Shown here: positions 23,349 to 33,940 of the stretch, piece by piece
Layout: every line of letters begins with the position of its first letter
Numbering within the stretch: position 1 is the stretch's first letter
Origin: Macondimonas sp035325645
GTDB lineage: Bacteria; Pseudomonadota; Gammaproteobacteria; UBA5335
DNA length: 38,823 nt
Assembly: GCA_035325645.1 (NCBI GenBank)
Contig: DAOKZK010000021.1
Coordinates: 1 to 38,823 of the forward strand
Reading direction: 5' to 3'
Notes under the pieces: generated by a model
Told to the model about the DNA's origin: nothing
Databases searched by the model: none
What the model saw: only the letters and a program-made list of their open reading frames with translations
Program-made: the position numbers and the translations under genes

Positions 23349-25502
23349 ATGTCCGCACAAGACCCCGTCACCCCACTCGATAAGGACGAGCCGGAGGCCC
23401 AGCCCATCGACCTGACCCGGGCCGATCTGTTTCTCAACCGGCATATCAGCCTGCTGGCGTTCAATGAACGCGTGCTGGCTCAGGCCCGTGATCCGGCCGT
23501 GCCCTTGCTCGAACGGCTCAAGTTTCTCTGCATCACCAGTTCCAACCTCGATGAGTTCTTCGAAACGCGCGTCGCCGGCCTCAAGGAGCTGCAGGCCTAC
23601 GGCACCTGGCAGGTCGACGTCGACAACCGGTCGCCTGCCGAAACCCTGCGTCTGGTCACGATCAAGGCGCACGAACTGGTGGCCGAGCAATACCGGGTGC
23701 TGAACCAGGAACTCTTGCCGGCCTTGGCGCGTGAACAGATTCATCTGGTGCCACCGGCGCGCTGGACCAAGGCGCAGCGCGCGTGGATTCAGCGCTATTT
23801 CGACGAAGAGGTCGCACCATTGCTCAGTCCCATCGGGCTCGATCCGGCGCATCCCTTCCCGCGCATTCTCAACAAAAGCCTGAATTTCATCCTTTCCCTG
23901 GAGGGCAAGGACGCCTTCGGTCGCAACAGCGCCCTGGCGGTGCTGCAGGCCCCGCGGGTGTTGCCGCGCGTGATTCCGCTGCCGTCCGAGATCGTCTCCA
24001 AGGGGCATGCCTTCGTGCTGCTGTCGGAGATCATCCGGACCTACGCGGGCGAACTGTTCCCGGGCATGCAGGTGAAGGGCTTCTATCCTTTTCGGTTGAC
24101 GCGCAACAGCGAGATGTTCGTCGACGAGGAAGACGTCGACGATTTGCTGCGGGCCATGGAGGGCGAGCTGTCCTCGCGGCGCTACGGCGATGAAGTGCGT
24201 CTCGAGGTGGCTCGTGAATGTCCCCCGGAGAAGGTGGATCTCCTGCTCAAGCAGTTCGAGCTTGAGCAATCCGACGTCTACTCGGTCGATGGTCCGGTCA
24301 ATCTCAGCCGGCTGATGGCCTTGATCGATCAGGTGGAGCGGCCGGATCTGAAGTATCCGCCCTTCACACCGGGTCTGCCACGCGAGCTGATCGGTGCCTC
24401 AGGCAGCGCCATGGGCAACCTGTTCGAGGCGATTCGCAAGGGCGACGTCCTGCTGCACCAGCCGTTCCAGTCCTTCACGCCGGTGGTGGAGTTTCTGCGT
24501 CAGGCCAGCCAGGACCCGAATGTGCTGGCGATCCGCATGACGCTCTACCGTACCGGGGCCGATTCGGCCATCGTCGATCTGCTGCGCCAGGCCGCGATCC
24601 GGGGCAAGGAAGTCACGGTGGTGGTCGAGTTGCGCGCCCGTTTCGACGAGGAGGCCAACATCAGCCTGGCGACGCGTCTGCAGGAGGCCGGCGCGCACGT
24701 GGTCTACGGCGTCGTGGGTTACAAGACGCACGCCAAGCTGACCTGGGTGATCCGTCGCGAAGGCCGCGCCCTGCGCAACTACGTGCACTTGGGCACGGGG
24801 AACTACCATGCCCGCACCGCGCGGCAGTACACCGACTTTGGCCTTCTGACCTGCGATCCCAAGATTGCCGAGGACGTCAATCACGTCTTTCTCCAGCTCA
24901 CCAGCCTGGGCCGGGTGCCGCGCCTGCACGGCCTGCTGCAGTCGCCGTTTTCGCTGTGTCAGGGTTTGCTGGAACGCATCGCACGCGAGATCGATCATCA
25001 TCGCGCCGGCCGTCCGGCGGCCATCCGCTTCAAGGTCAACGGCCTGACCGACCGGGAGGTGATCCAGGCCCTGTACGAAGCCTCGCAGGCCGGGGTGCCG
25101 ATCGACCTCATCGTGCGCGGCATGTGCTGCCTGCGGCCGGGCGTGCCCGGGGTCTCTGAGACGATCCGCGTGCGCTCCATCGTCGGCCGCTTTCTGGAGC
25201 ATCCACGCGTCTATTACTTCGAGAATGGTGGCCAGCCCGAGGTCTACTGCGCCAGCGCCGATCTCATGGAGCGCAATCTGCACCGACGCATCGAGGTCGC
25301 GTTTCCCATTCGCGATCCGGCGCTGCGCCAGCGGGTGATCGAGGAATCGCTCGATTACTACCTGCGCGACAACACCCAGAGCTGGCTGCTGCAGGAAGAC
25401 GGAAGCTATGTGCGCGTCGAGCCCGGCGACGCAGCGCCGTTCAGCGCCCAGAGCACGCTCCTCAAGGCGCTGGCCAGCGAGGGCCCCATCAGCATTGGGT
25501 GA
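23349..25502 (+). CDS. ppk1: polyphosphate kinase
   Basis: A 717-residue Ppk1 of normal length and domain order: N domain (FLNRHISLLAFNERVL, SSNLDEFFETRV), head, and two phospholipase-D-like C domains. The phosphorylated His is H461 in YKTHAK, and the second conserved His is H480 in YVHLGTGNYHARTARQYTDF. It makes inorganic polyphosphate from ATP. CAGGAAAC precedes the ATG. TTGCAA at 23269 with TAGGGT at 23294 is a weak promoter candidate. It converges with ppx, 22 bases apart. Confidence 0.97.
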   Translation: MSAQDPVTPLDKDEPEAQPIDLTRADLFLNRHISLLAFNERVLAQARDPAVPLLERLKFLCITSSNLDEFFETRVAGLKELQAYGTWQVDVDNRSPAETLRLVTIKAHELVAEQYRVLNQELLPALAREQIHLVPPARWTKAQRAWIQRYFDEEVAPLLSPIGLDPAHPFPRILNKSLNFILSLEGKDAFGRNSALAVLQAPRVLPRVIPLPSEIVSKGHAFVLLSEIIRTYAGELFPGMQVKGFYPFRLTRNSEMFVDEEDVDDLLRAMEGELSSRRYGDEVRLEVARECPPEKVDLLLKQFELEQSDVYSVDGPVNLSRLMALIDQVERPDLKYPPFTPGLPRELIGASGSAMGNLFEAIRKGDVLLHQPFQSFTPVVEFLRQASQDPNVLAIRMTLYRTGADSAIVDLLRQAAIRGKEVTVVVELRARFDEEANISLATRLQEAGAHVVYGVVGYKTHAKLTWVIRREGRALRNYVHLGTGNYHARTARQYTDFGLLTCDPKIAEDVNHVFLQLTSLGRVPRLHGLLQSPFSLCQGLLERIAREIDHHRAGRPAAIRFKVNGLTDREVIQALYEASQAGVPIDLIVRGMCCLRPGVPGVSETIRVRSIVGRFLEHPRVYYFENGGQPEVYCASADLMERNLHRRIEVAFPIRDPALRQRVIEESLDYYLRDNTQSWLLQEDGSYVRVEPGDAAPFSAQSTLLKALASEGPISIG

Positions 25503-25524
25503 TCCCCGAGGCGCGGTCGATCCC

Positions 25525-27102
25525 TCAGCCGTCCTCGCCGAAGCTCAGCGCGAAGCCGACGCGATCCAGCAGCGCCTGCTCCTCGATCAGATCCGCCCGC
25601 ATGAGGGGGCGCGCTGCGAGACCGTTGGCCGGGAACGCGAGATGGATCCCGGTCGGCGCCGGCTGCAGGCGGACGCGCGGCTCCGGCGCCGGCGCGCGCG
25701 CCCGGTGCAGCAGTACAGAGAGCCGCAGCAGCACGGTGAGGCGCAGGGCGGGCAGTCGCTGATCGGTCGCCAGCGCGTCGAAATCCCGCCGGATGATCTT
25801 GCGCCGGTGAAAGCGCACCAGCAGGCTGATCAGCGCCTGACGGTCGCGCGAAAACCCCGCGAGATCGCCGTTGGCGAGCAGATAGTGTCCGTGCTTGTGA
25901 TAGCCGCTGTGAGAGACGGCCAAGCCGATCTCGTGCAGGGCACTGGCCCAGCGCAGGGTATCACGGTGCGTCTCATCGTCGAGGCCCCAGGCGGTGGCGA
26001 CCTGATCGAGGAAGGCGAGGGCGGTGGCTCCCACGCGGGCGGCCTGGGCACGGTCGGCATGGTAGAGCTGCGAGAGCGCCTCGACCGTATGGTTGCAGAC
26101 GTCCTCCCGGCCACCGCGTCCCGCCGCCAGCTCGTCCAGCAGCCCCTCGCGCAGAGCGCCGTCGCAGATGATCATCCGCTCGATGCCCAGTGCTGCGAAG
26201 GCGGCGCTCAGGATGACGGCACCGCCGGCGAAGACCTGCTGGCGTTCGGCGGCCAGATCCGGCAGGTTCAGTCGGTCGACGCGGCCGGCCCGGATCAGTT
26301 GGTCGCGCAGGTTGGCCAGGCCCGCTGCGTCGATGGCGGATGTGCCGCGCATGGTTTGCAGAACGGCGGCCACGGCGCGGATCGAGCCGGAGGTCCCGAC
26401 CGCTTCATGCCAGCTTGCCACACGAAACTGCGCGGCCACGGGCTGAAACTCGAGCCGTGCGGCAGTTTCGGCAGCCTGCCACCGCTTCGCGGTGATGCGC
26501 CCGTCGCGAAAGAAACGCTGACTGTAGGTGATGCAGCCCATGTGCAGGCTTTCCAGGAACAGCGGGTGGATGCCCTCCCCAAGCACGGTTTCGCTGCTGC
26601 CGCCGCCGATGTCGAACACCAGCCGCCGTCCGGTGGCCGGCCCCAACGTGAAACCGACGCCACGATAGATCAGGCGGGCTTCTTCCTGGCCGGAGATGAC
26701 TTCGATGGGATGTCCAAGCGCCTGACGGGCGTGCTCGAGAAAGTCGACGGCGCGGTAGGCCTGCCGCAGGGTGTAGGTGCCGACCGCCCGGATGTGGGCG
26801 GGCGGTACGTCGCGGAGCCGGTCGCCGAAACGCCGCAGCGTGTCCAAGGCGCGCTGCTGGGCATCCGGCGCGATGGTGCCGTCGGCGCGCAGTCCGGTGC
26901 CCAGGCGCACCATTTCCCGCAGGCGGTCGACGATCTGGATGTGGCGGCCCAACCGGCGCGCCAGAATGAGGTGGAAGCTGTTCGACCCCAGGTCGAGGGC
27001 GGCGAAATGTTGCTCATGGTCGCCCTGCGCGAGGACATCGGTGCGTGGCAAGCGGGGCCGTGGGTCCATCGTCTGTCCGGAAGGTAGATCAGGCACGGGC
27101 AT
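25525..27102 (-). CDS. ppx: exopolyphosphatase (Ppx/GppA family)
   Basis: A 525-residue protein. The Ppx/GppA ASKHA fold begins at FAALDLGSNSFHLILA and includes FDIGGGSSE. A C-terminal HD-like helical domain (HEIGLAVSHSGYHKHGHYLL) follows. It removes terminal phosphate from polyphosphate, and possibly the gamma phosphate of pppGpp. The start is either ATG 27102 or ATG 27069; neither has a clear ribosome-binding site and both precede the domain. Its pairing with ppk1 is common in proteobacteria. The tRNA-Ser gene lies ~28 bases upstream on the same strand. Confidence 0.95.
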   Translation of the reverse strand: MPVPDLPSGQTMDPRPRLPRTDVLAQGDHEQHFAALDLGSNSFHLILARRLGRHIQIVDRLREMVRLGTGLRADGTIAPDAQQRALDTLRRFGDRLRDVPPAHIRAVGTYTLRQAYRAVDFLEHARQALGHPIEVISGQEEARLIYRGVGFTLGPATGRRLVFDIGGGSSETVLGEGIHPLFLESLHMGCITYSQRFFRDGRITAKRWQAAETAARLEFQPVAAQFRVASWHEAVGTSGSIRAVAAVLQTMRGTSAIDAAGLANLRDQLIRAGRVDRLNLPDLAAERQQVFAGGAVILSAAFAALGIERMIICDGALREGLLDELAAGRGGREDVCNHTVEALSQLYHADRAQAARVGATALAFLDQVATAWGLDDETHRDTLRWASALHEIGLAVSHSGYHKHGHYLLANGDLAGFSRDRQALISLLVRFHRRKIIRRDFDALATDQRLPALRLTVLLRLSVLLHRARAPAPEPRVRLQPAPTGIHLAFPANGLAARPLMRADLIEEQALLDRVGFALSFGEDG

Positions 27103-27130
27103 CGGTATTGCCGAACGACGGGCCGGTCGG

Positions 27131-27220
27131 TGGCGGTGGGTCAGGGATTCGAACCCTGGAAGGACTTGCGCCCTTGCTGGTTTTCAAGACCAGTGCAATC
27201 AACCGCTCTGCCAACCCACC
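27131..27220 (-). tRNA. tRNA-Ser (anticodon UGA)
   Basis: 90 bases including an encoded CCA. The acceptor stem is GGTGGGT/ACCCACC with discriminator G. The anticodon arm CTGGT-CTTGAAA-ACCAG gives anticodon TGA. There is a long variable arm (CAAGGGCGCAAGTCCTT region), as expected of class II tRNAs, and the T arm is CAGGG-TTCGAAT-CCCTG. It reads UCA and related serine codons. No integrase or att repeat is visible next to it. Confidence 0.95.
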
Positions 27221-27369
27221 TGGCGCCTGGCATCAGGCCGCGCAAGGATACTGAATGGCCCGGTCGGCCGCTACCTCGAGAGGGAACTTCCCCGCCGCAT
27301 GCCAGTCTTTTACACTGGCAACGAGAATCGTTTCATTGCCTGCCATAAACACACTCGAGGAGCCGCTCC

Positions 27370-28038
27370 ATGTCCACACGACCGGATGTCATTCACGGCA
27401 GCGCGGTCCGCGTCGCAGACAACCGCCTGATCCGCAACACGTACACGCTCCTGGCCATGACGCTGCTCTTCAGCGCGGCGATGGCCGGGGTCTCCATGGC
27501 ACTCGATCTGCCCCGGATGGGCGTCCTGGTGACGCTCGTCGGCTATTTCGGGCTGCTGTTTGTGGTCGCGCGCCTGCGCAACAGTGCTTGGGGTCTGGCG
27601 GCCGTCTTCGCTCTGACCGGCTTCATGGGGCTCACGCTGGGACCCATCATCGAGGCCTATCTCACCATGCTGCCGAACGGCGGTCAGGTGGTGATGATGG
27701 CCATGGGCGGCACCGGGGTGGTGTTCCTCGGGCTGTCGGGCTATGCCCTCACGTCCCGCCGCGACTTCAGCTTCATGGGTGGCTTCCTCACCGCCGGCAT
27801 CCTGGTCGCCTTCCTGGCCGGTCTGGGCGCGATCTTCTTCCAGCTGCCGGCGCTGTCGCTGGGTGTTTCGGCCATGTTCGTGCTGCTGATGTCGGGCCTC
27901 ATCCTCTATGAAACCGGCAATCTCGTGCACGGCCATGAAACCAACTACATCATGGCCACCGTCACCCTGTATGTGGCCATCTACAACCTCTTCCTGAGCC
28001 TGCTGCAGTTGCTGGGCTTCGCCGGCGGCGAGGACTGA
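27370..28038 (+). CDS. Bax inhibitor-1/YccA family membrane protein
   Basis: A 222-residue integral membrane protein with seven hydrophobic helices and the BI-1 N-terminal pattern RLIRNTYTLLAMTLLFSAAMAG. The last helices include the YETGNLVHG and YVAIYNLFLSLLQLLGF segments typical of YccA. Bacterial YccA binds FtsH and modulates membrane-protein degradation. GAGGAG precedes the ATG. A 10-bp hairpin follows the gene. Confidence 0.94.
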   Translation: MSTRPDVIHGSAVRVADNRLIRNTYTLLAMTLLFSAAMAGVSMALDLPRMGVLVTLVGYFGLLFVVARLRNSAWGLAAVFALTGFMGLTLGPIIEAYLTMLPNGGQVVMMAMGGTGVVFLGLSGYALTSRRDFSFMGGFLTAGILVAFLAGLGAIFFQLPALSLGVSAMFVLLMSGLILYETGNLVHGHETNYIMATVTLYVAIYNLFLSLLQLLGFAGGED

Positions 28039-28065
28039 TCGGGCCCCGTCGCTCTTCTGTGCGCT

Positions 28066-28089
28066 CCCCGGGTCGGCCCCGACCCGGGG
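28066..28089. terminator. bidirectional hairpin between the BI-1 gene and cysG
   Basis: A perfect 10-bp GC stem, CCCCGGGTCG with CGACCCGGGG, around a GCCC loop, placed between two converging genes. There is no strong T run on either side, so termination would be weak or Rho-assisted. Confidence 0.5.
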
Positions 28090-28093
28090 ATAG

Positions 28094-29509
28094 TCATGCC
28101 CCGGGCGCGGTGAACGCGTTGTCGGAGTGGTCCTCCAGGCCGAACCAGCGCAGCCGTTCGCGCAGTCGCACCACCTCACCCACGATCACCAGCGTCGGCG
28201 CCTTGAGCGCAGCGGCCTGCACCGCCTCCGCCAGATGCGCGAGGTCGCTCACCACCACACGCTGCGCCGCCGTGCTGCCCTGCTGGATCACGGCCGCCGG
28301 ATGCTCTGGCGGCAGGCCATGCGCGATCAGCTCATCGCAGATCGACGCCAAGCCTTGCAGCCCCATGTAGATCACCAGCGTCTGCATGGGTTGCGTCAGT
28401 GTGCGCCAGTCGACGCCGAGCGCTGCATCCTTGGGATGACCGGTCAGGAACACGCAGCTGTGTGCATGGTCTCGGTGGGTGAGGGGAATCCCGGCATAAG
28501 CCGCGCAGCCGGAGGCGGCAGTGATGCCCGGCACGACCTGGAAGGGGATGCCATGGGCGGCGAGCTGGTCGATCTCCTCGCCGCCGCGGCCGAAGATGAA
28601 GGGATCGCCGCCCTTGAGCCGCAGCACGCGCCGACCCGCCTGCGCCAGGGCGATCAGCTGGGCGTTGATCTGCTCCTGCGGCACGGCATGGCGGCTGCGC
28701 GCCTTGCCCACGTAGATGCGCTCGGCTTCCTTGCGCACCCGATCGAGGATCGCCGGGGTGACCAGCCGGTCGTAAAGCACCACGTCGGCCTGCTGCATCA
28801 GCCGCAGCGCGCGGAAGGTCAAGAGGTCCGGATCGCCGGGTCCGGCGCCGACCAGGTACACCTCCCCGCGTGGGGGGGAGGTGCCCGTCAGAGCGGTCCG
28901 CATGAGCGCATCGGCCTGCGCTTCGCGGCCGTCGAGCACGCGCTCGGCGATCGGTCCGTCCAGCGTGTCTTCCCATAGCCGGCGCCGGGCGGCCGCGTCG
29001 GGGACCGCTTCACGCACCCGCTGCCGCCAGCGCTCGGCAAAGCGCGCGAGGGCGCCATAACGCGCCGGCAGGGCGGCCTCGATCCATGCTTTCAGACGGC
29101 GGGCGAGGATGGGGGAGGTGCCGGCGCTCGAGATGGCGATCTTGAGCGGCGACCGGTCGACGACGGCAGGGAGGATGAAGGAACACAACTCCGGCGCGTC
29201 GGCCACGTTGACCGGGATCCGGCGTGCCCGGCAATCCTCGGAGACCGCGCGGTTGACGGCGGCATCGTCGGTGGCCGCGATCACGAGTACCGGTTCGCCC
29301 AGGGCTTGCTCGGGATAGGTCTCGGCACGCCAAACGATGCGCCCTGCGCCATGCAGCGCAGCCAGTGCCGGGTGCAATCGGGGAGCAATGACCGTGACCA
29401 AGGCGCCGGCGCCGAGCAGACCCTCGACCTTGCGCGCGGCGACCGCGCCGCCTCCGATGACGGTGCAGGGTTGAGCATCCAGGTTCAGGAACACCGGGTA
29501 ATAGCTCAT
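28094..29509 (-). CDS. cysG: siroheme synthase CysG (trifunctional)
   Basis: A 471-residue protein. The N-terminal dehydrogenase/ferrochelatase half has the NAD loop VIGGGAVAARK and AISSAGTSPILARRLK. The C-terminal uroporphyrinogen-III methyltransferase half has VGAGPGDPDLLTFRALRL, RLKGGDPFIFGRGGEE and GITAASGCAAY. It makes siroheme, the cofactor of the nitrite/sulfite reductase encoded 1.2 kb away. It is divergent from cysB, with 83 bases between starts. Confidence 0.97.
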   Translation of the reverse strand: MSYYPVFLNLDAQPCTVIGGGAVAARKVEGLLGAGALVTVIAPRLHPALAALHGAGRIVWRAETYPEQALGEPVLVIAATDDAAVNRAVSEDCRARRIPVNVADAPELCSFILPAVVDRSPLKIAISSAGTSPILARRLKAWIEAALPARYGALARFAERWRQRVREAVPDAAARRRLWEDTLDGPIAERVLDGREAQADALMRTALTGTSPPRGEVYLVGAGPGDPDLLTFRALRLMQQADVVLYDRLVTPAILDRVRKEAERIYVGKARSRHAVPQEQINAQLIALAQAGRRVLRLKGGDPFIFGRGGEEIDQLAAHGIPFQVVPGITAASGCAAYAGIPLTHRDHAHSCVFLTGHPKDAALGVDWRTLTQPMQTLVIYMGLQGLASICDELIAHGLPPEHPAAVIQQGSTAAQRVVVSDLAHLAEAVQAAALKAPTLVIVGEVVRLRERLRWFGLEDHSDNAFTAPGA

Positions 29510-29592
29510 GGCTGCGGTCCGTATCCTATAGAACGAAATGCAATTTTATACTACGTTGTCGCTCATCGTCAGGAATATGTCAGGCGGCTCAC
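29510..29592. promoter_or_regulatory. divergent cysG/cysB promoter region
   Basis: An 83-base AT-richer gap. TATACT at 29547-29552 on the plus strand is a good -10 for cysB; TATAGGAT on the minus strand may serve cysG. A CysB-binding site is plausible here but no single box stands out. Confidence 0.4.
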
Positions 29593-30573
29593 GTGAAACT
29601 ACGCCAATTGCATTACATCCAGGAAGTCGCCAACCGTGGGCTCAACGTGACCGCCGCGGCCGAGGCGCTGTTCACCTCCCAGCCCGGGGTGAGCAAGCAG
29701 ATCCGGCTGCTCGAGGACGAGCTGGGCGTGCTCATCTTCGAGCGCAACGGCAAGCACCTCACGCGGCTGACGGCGGCCGGCGAGGCCATCCTGGGTATCG
29801 CCAATCGCATCCTGCAGGATGTCGAGAACATCGAACGCATTGCGCACGAACATCGCGATCCTGCGCGCGGGAGTCTGCGCCTGGCCACCACCCACACCCA
29901 GGCGCGCTACGCCCTGCCGCCGGTGATCCAGCGCTTTCGTGAGCGCTATCCCGATGTCGCGCTGCACATCCACCAGGGTACGCCGCTGCAGATCGCGGAG
30001 GCCGCGGCCAAGGGCGAGGTCGATTTTGCCATCGCCACCGAGGCCATGGAGCATTTCGAGGATCTGGTGATGATGCCTTGCTATCACTGGAACCGCTGCG
30101 TGCTCGTCCCGCCCGACCATCCGCTGACGCAAGAGCAGCCGCTCACCCTGGAGGCCATCGCGCGCTATCCGATCGTGACCTATGTGTTCGGCTTCACTGG
30201 ACGTTCGCTTCTGGACCGGGCCTTTGCCGACAAGGGGCTGCAGGTGCAGGTGGTGCTGACGGCGGTTGATGCCGACGTCATCAAGACCTATGTGCGGCTG
30301 GGTCTGGGGGTCGGAATCGTCGCACGCATGGCCTATGACGCCAAGGCCGACACCGATCTCGTCGCCCTCGATGCCCGCCACCTGTTCCGGCCGAGTACCA
30401 CGCGCATCGGCTTCAAGCGGGGTATGCTGCTGCGGCAGTACATGTACGATTTCATGCAGATGTTCGCGCCGCACCTGAGCCGCCCCCTCGTCGACCGTTG
30501 TGCCCAGTTCCCCACCCATGAAGAGCGTGCCGATTTCCTTTCCCAGTCGGTGGGCGAACTCCCTATATATTGA
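29593..30573 (+). CDS. cysB: LysR-family sulfur regulator CysB
   Basis: A 326-residue LysR regulator, GTG start. The winged helix-turn-helix is at residues 1-60 (MKLRQLHYIQEVANRGLNV, FTSQPGVSKQIRLLEDELG), and a ligand domain follows. The N-terminal sequence and length are those of CysB, which activates sulfate and sulfite assimilation genes in response to O- or N-acetylserine. It stands directly upstream of the siroheme reductase gene. Confidence 0.94.
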   Translation: MKLRQLHYIQEVANRGLNVTAAAEALFTSQPGVSKQIRLLEDELGVLIFERNGKHLTRLTAAGEAILGIANRILQDVENIERIAHEHRDPARGSLRLATTHTQARYALPPVIQRFRERYPDVALHIHQGTPLQIAEAAAKGEVDFAIATEAMEHFEDLVMMPCYHWNRCVLVPPDHPLTQEQPLTLEAIARYPIVTYVFGFTGRSLLDRAFADKGLQVQVVLTAVDADVIKTYVRLGLGVGIVARMAYDAKADTDLVALDARHLFRPSTTRIGFKRGMLLRQYMYDFMQMFAPHLSRPLVDRCAQFPTHEERADFLSQSVGELPIY

Positions 30574-30688
30574 ATTCTGAATTTTGATATAGGAATCCAT
30601 TCCTTTTTTCGAATATGGGCGGTACCTAAACTATCCCCCCGGCCGGTTTTCATTGCCCGGTTGATGGGCTCAGTCAGGAATCGCAGCC
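30574..30688 (+). promoter_or_regulatory. AT-rich control region of the siroheme reductase gene
   Basis: An AT-rich stretch (TGAATTCTGAATTTTGATATA at its start, TTTTTTCGAATATG later) in otherwise GC-rich DNA. It includes the inverted repeat GGAAT-CC-ATTCC at 30592-30603. Its position between cysB and the reductase gene suggests a CysB-activated promoter. AGGA lies 9 bases before the reductase ATG. Confidence 0.45.
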
Positions 30689-32349
<1,661 letters not shown>

Positions 32350-32353
<4 letters not shown>

Positions 32354-32850
32354 GCGGGGCGGTGTTGCACGTCGAGGGCCGCGTGCTGGAGGCCGATCCC
32401 TGGGTTCAGGTTGCCGATGACGCTGCGCTGCCTGATGGGCCGGCGTTGGTGAGCCGTGTGCGCTGGCAGGCGATGCGTGAGGCGCTGATCGCGCGCGGCG
32501 CGCCGGTCGGCGTGGTGCTCACCCCCGGCGATGCCGTCGAGGAGATCGCTGCCGATCTGCCGCATCTGGCCTGTGTGGCCCTGTATTTCCCCGGTCCCGG
32601 CGAGGGGCGGCCTTACAGCGCCGCGCGGCTGTTGCGCGGGCGGTACGGCTATCGCGGCGAGATCCGCGCGGTTGGGGAGGTGCTCATCGATCAGGTGCAT
32701 TTCCTCAAGCGCTCGGGCTTCGACGTGCTGGCCCTGCGGGCCGATCAGGACGTACCCGCCGCACTGGCTGCACTCGAGACCTTCTCCGTTCACTATCAGC
32801 CCGGCGCAGACGAGCCCCTGCCGCTGTTCCGGCGCCGCGCCGCGAGCTGA
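32350..32850 (+). CDS. DUF934 protein, sulfite-reductase partner
   Basis: A 166-residue DUF934 protein (ALYFPGPGEGRPYSAARLLRGRYGYRGEIRAVGEVLIDQVHFLKRSGFD is the conserved core, ~77-125). DUF934 genes nearly always follow a cysI-type reductase and are thought to act with it; biochemistry is unclear. It is translationally coupled to the reductase by a 4-base overlap. The usual next gene, cysH, is absent here. Confidence 0.9.
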
Positions 32851-33045
32851 CGGTCCTTCGCGCCCAGATAACCCCCCTTTCGCCGCGCGGGTGGACGCAT
32901 CGAAGCGACCCCCGTCGCCTGCACCGATGCCGCGTTTTCATGTCTTAGGCGCTGCCGCGTTCTGGGCCGGACAACTGGCGTATGATCCCGACGAAAACAG
33001 GGGGCGGCCGTTCTGGCTGTCGTTTCGCGAGACGATGGGGGACGC

Positions 33046-33783
33046 ATGGCGCTTGAGCTGATCGGGGCCGGTTACGGTCGCACCGGGACGGACTCCACCA
33101 AGGAAGCCCTGAACATCCTGGGCCTGCGCTGCTACCACATGCGCGAGGTGATCGGAAATCCCGGCAATGCCCACCATGTCGATTTCTGGCGCCGGGTCGC
33201 CGAGACGCCGCCGGGCACGGCGCACGACTGGGCGCAGGTGTTCGGCGGTTATCGGGCGGCGGTCGACAATCCGGCGGCCTGCGTGTGGCGCGAACTCATG
33301 CACGCCTATCCGGACGCCCGGGTCCTGCTCACCGTGCATCCGGGCGGGGCCGAGGCCTGGTATGACAGTGTGATGGAGACGATCTACTTCACCGAGCGCC
33401 TGTGGCAGTGGCGGGTGCTGGAGGCGGTGACACCCTTCGCGCGCAAGTTCGGCCCTATGGCGCGCAAGCTGATCTGGCAGCGCTTCCACCGTGGGACCCT
33501 GCCGGATCGGGCCGCCGCGATCGCCGAGTACCATCGCCACCTCGAGGAGGTCAAAGCCGCGGTGCCGGCCGACCGCCTGCTGGTGTTCAGCGTGGCCGAG
33601 GGGTGGGCGCCGCTGTGCGCGTTTCTGGGCCTGCCGGTGCCGGACCAGCCCTTTCCCCGCGTCAATGACCGCGACGCCATCAAACGGGACATCCGGGGCA
33701 TGGTGCGCGGCGCGTATGCGATTCTTGCGCTCGGGGCGGCCGCTCTCCTGGGCGGCATCGCACTGGCCGCCAGCCTCCTTTGA
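33046..33783 (+). CDS. sulfotransferase-like P-loop protein with C-terminal membrane helix
   Basis: A 245-residue protein. The N-terminus IGAGYGRTGTDSTKEAL (6-22) is the 5'-phosphosulfate-binding loop of the sulfotransferase family. VLLTVHPGGAEAWYDSV is the second conserved segment. The last ~24 residues form a hydrophobic helix (ILALGAAALLGGIALAASLL), so the enzyme is probably tethered to the membrane. Substrate unknown. Location next to sulfur assimilation genes may be relevant because the donor would be PAPS. TATGAT at 32981-32986 may be its -10. Confidence 0.85.
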   Translation: MALELIGAGYGRTGTDSTKEALNILGLRCYHMREVIGNPGNAHHVDFWRRVAETPPGTAHDWAQVFGGYRAAVDNPAACVWRELMHAYPDARVLLTVHPGGAEAWYDSVMETIYFTERLWQWRVLEAVTPFARKFGPMARKLIWQRFHRGTLPDRAAAIAEYHRHLEEVKAAVPADRLLVFSVAEGWAPLCAFLGLPVPDQPFPRVNDRDAIKRDIRGMVRGAYAILALGAAALLGGIALAASLL

Positions 33784-33876
33784 GAGTCGCAGTGCCTCCG
33801 CCGCCCCATTGCCGGGCGCGCGGCGGTGCGGGCATTCGGGATCATCGCGCCGCCTCCGTGGCATCATAAGCAGACC

Positions 33877-33897
33877 ACCAGCCATGACGAGGCTGGT
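33877..33897. other. hairpin in the ispH leader
   Basis: A 7-bp stem, ACCAGCC with GGCTGGT, around a 7-base loop, ending 43 bases before the ispH start. No T run follows. Function unknown. Confidence 0.25.
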
Positions 33898-33940
33898 ACC
33901 CGATCGAGGCGCGCGCCATTTGTCGCGCCGGGAGACCCAC

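Noticed and set aside
25408..27087. Large plus-strand frame opposite ppx
   Set aside because: It is antisense to a clear Ppx/GppA gene and has no recognisable domain.
27131..27220. tRNA-Ser as an integration site for a genomic island
   Set aside because: Flanks are core genes, no integrase is present, and no copy of the tRNA end was noticed elsewhere.
27300..27350. Fur-box-like GAGAATCGTTTCATT upstream of the BI-1 gene
   Set aside because: Too few matches to the Fur consensus, and the gene is not an iron gene.
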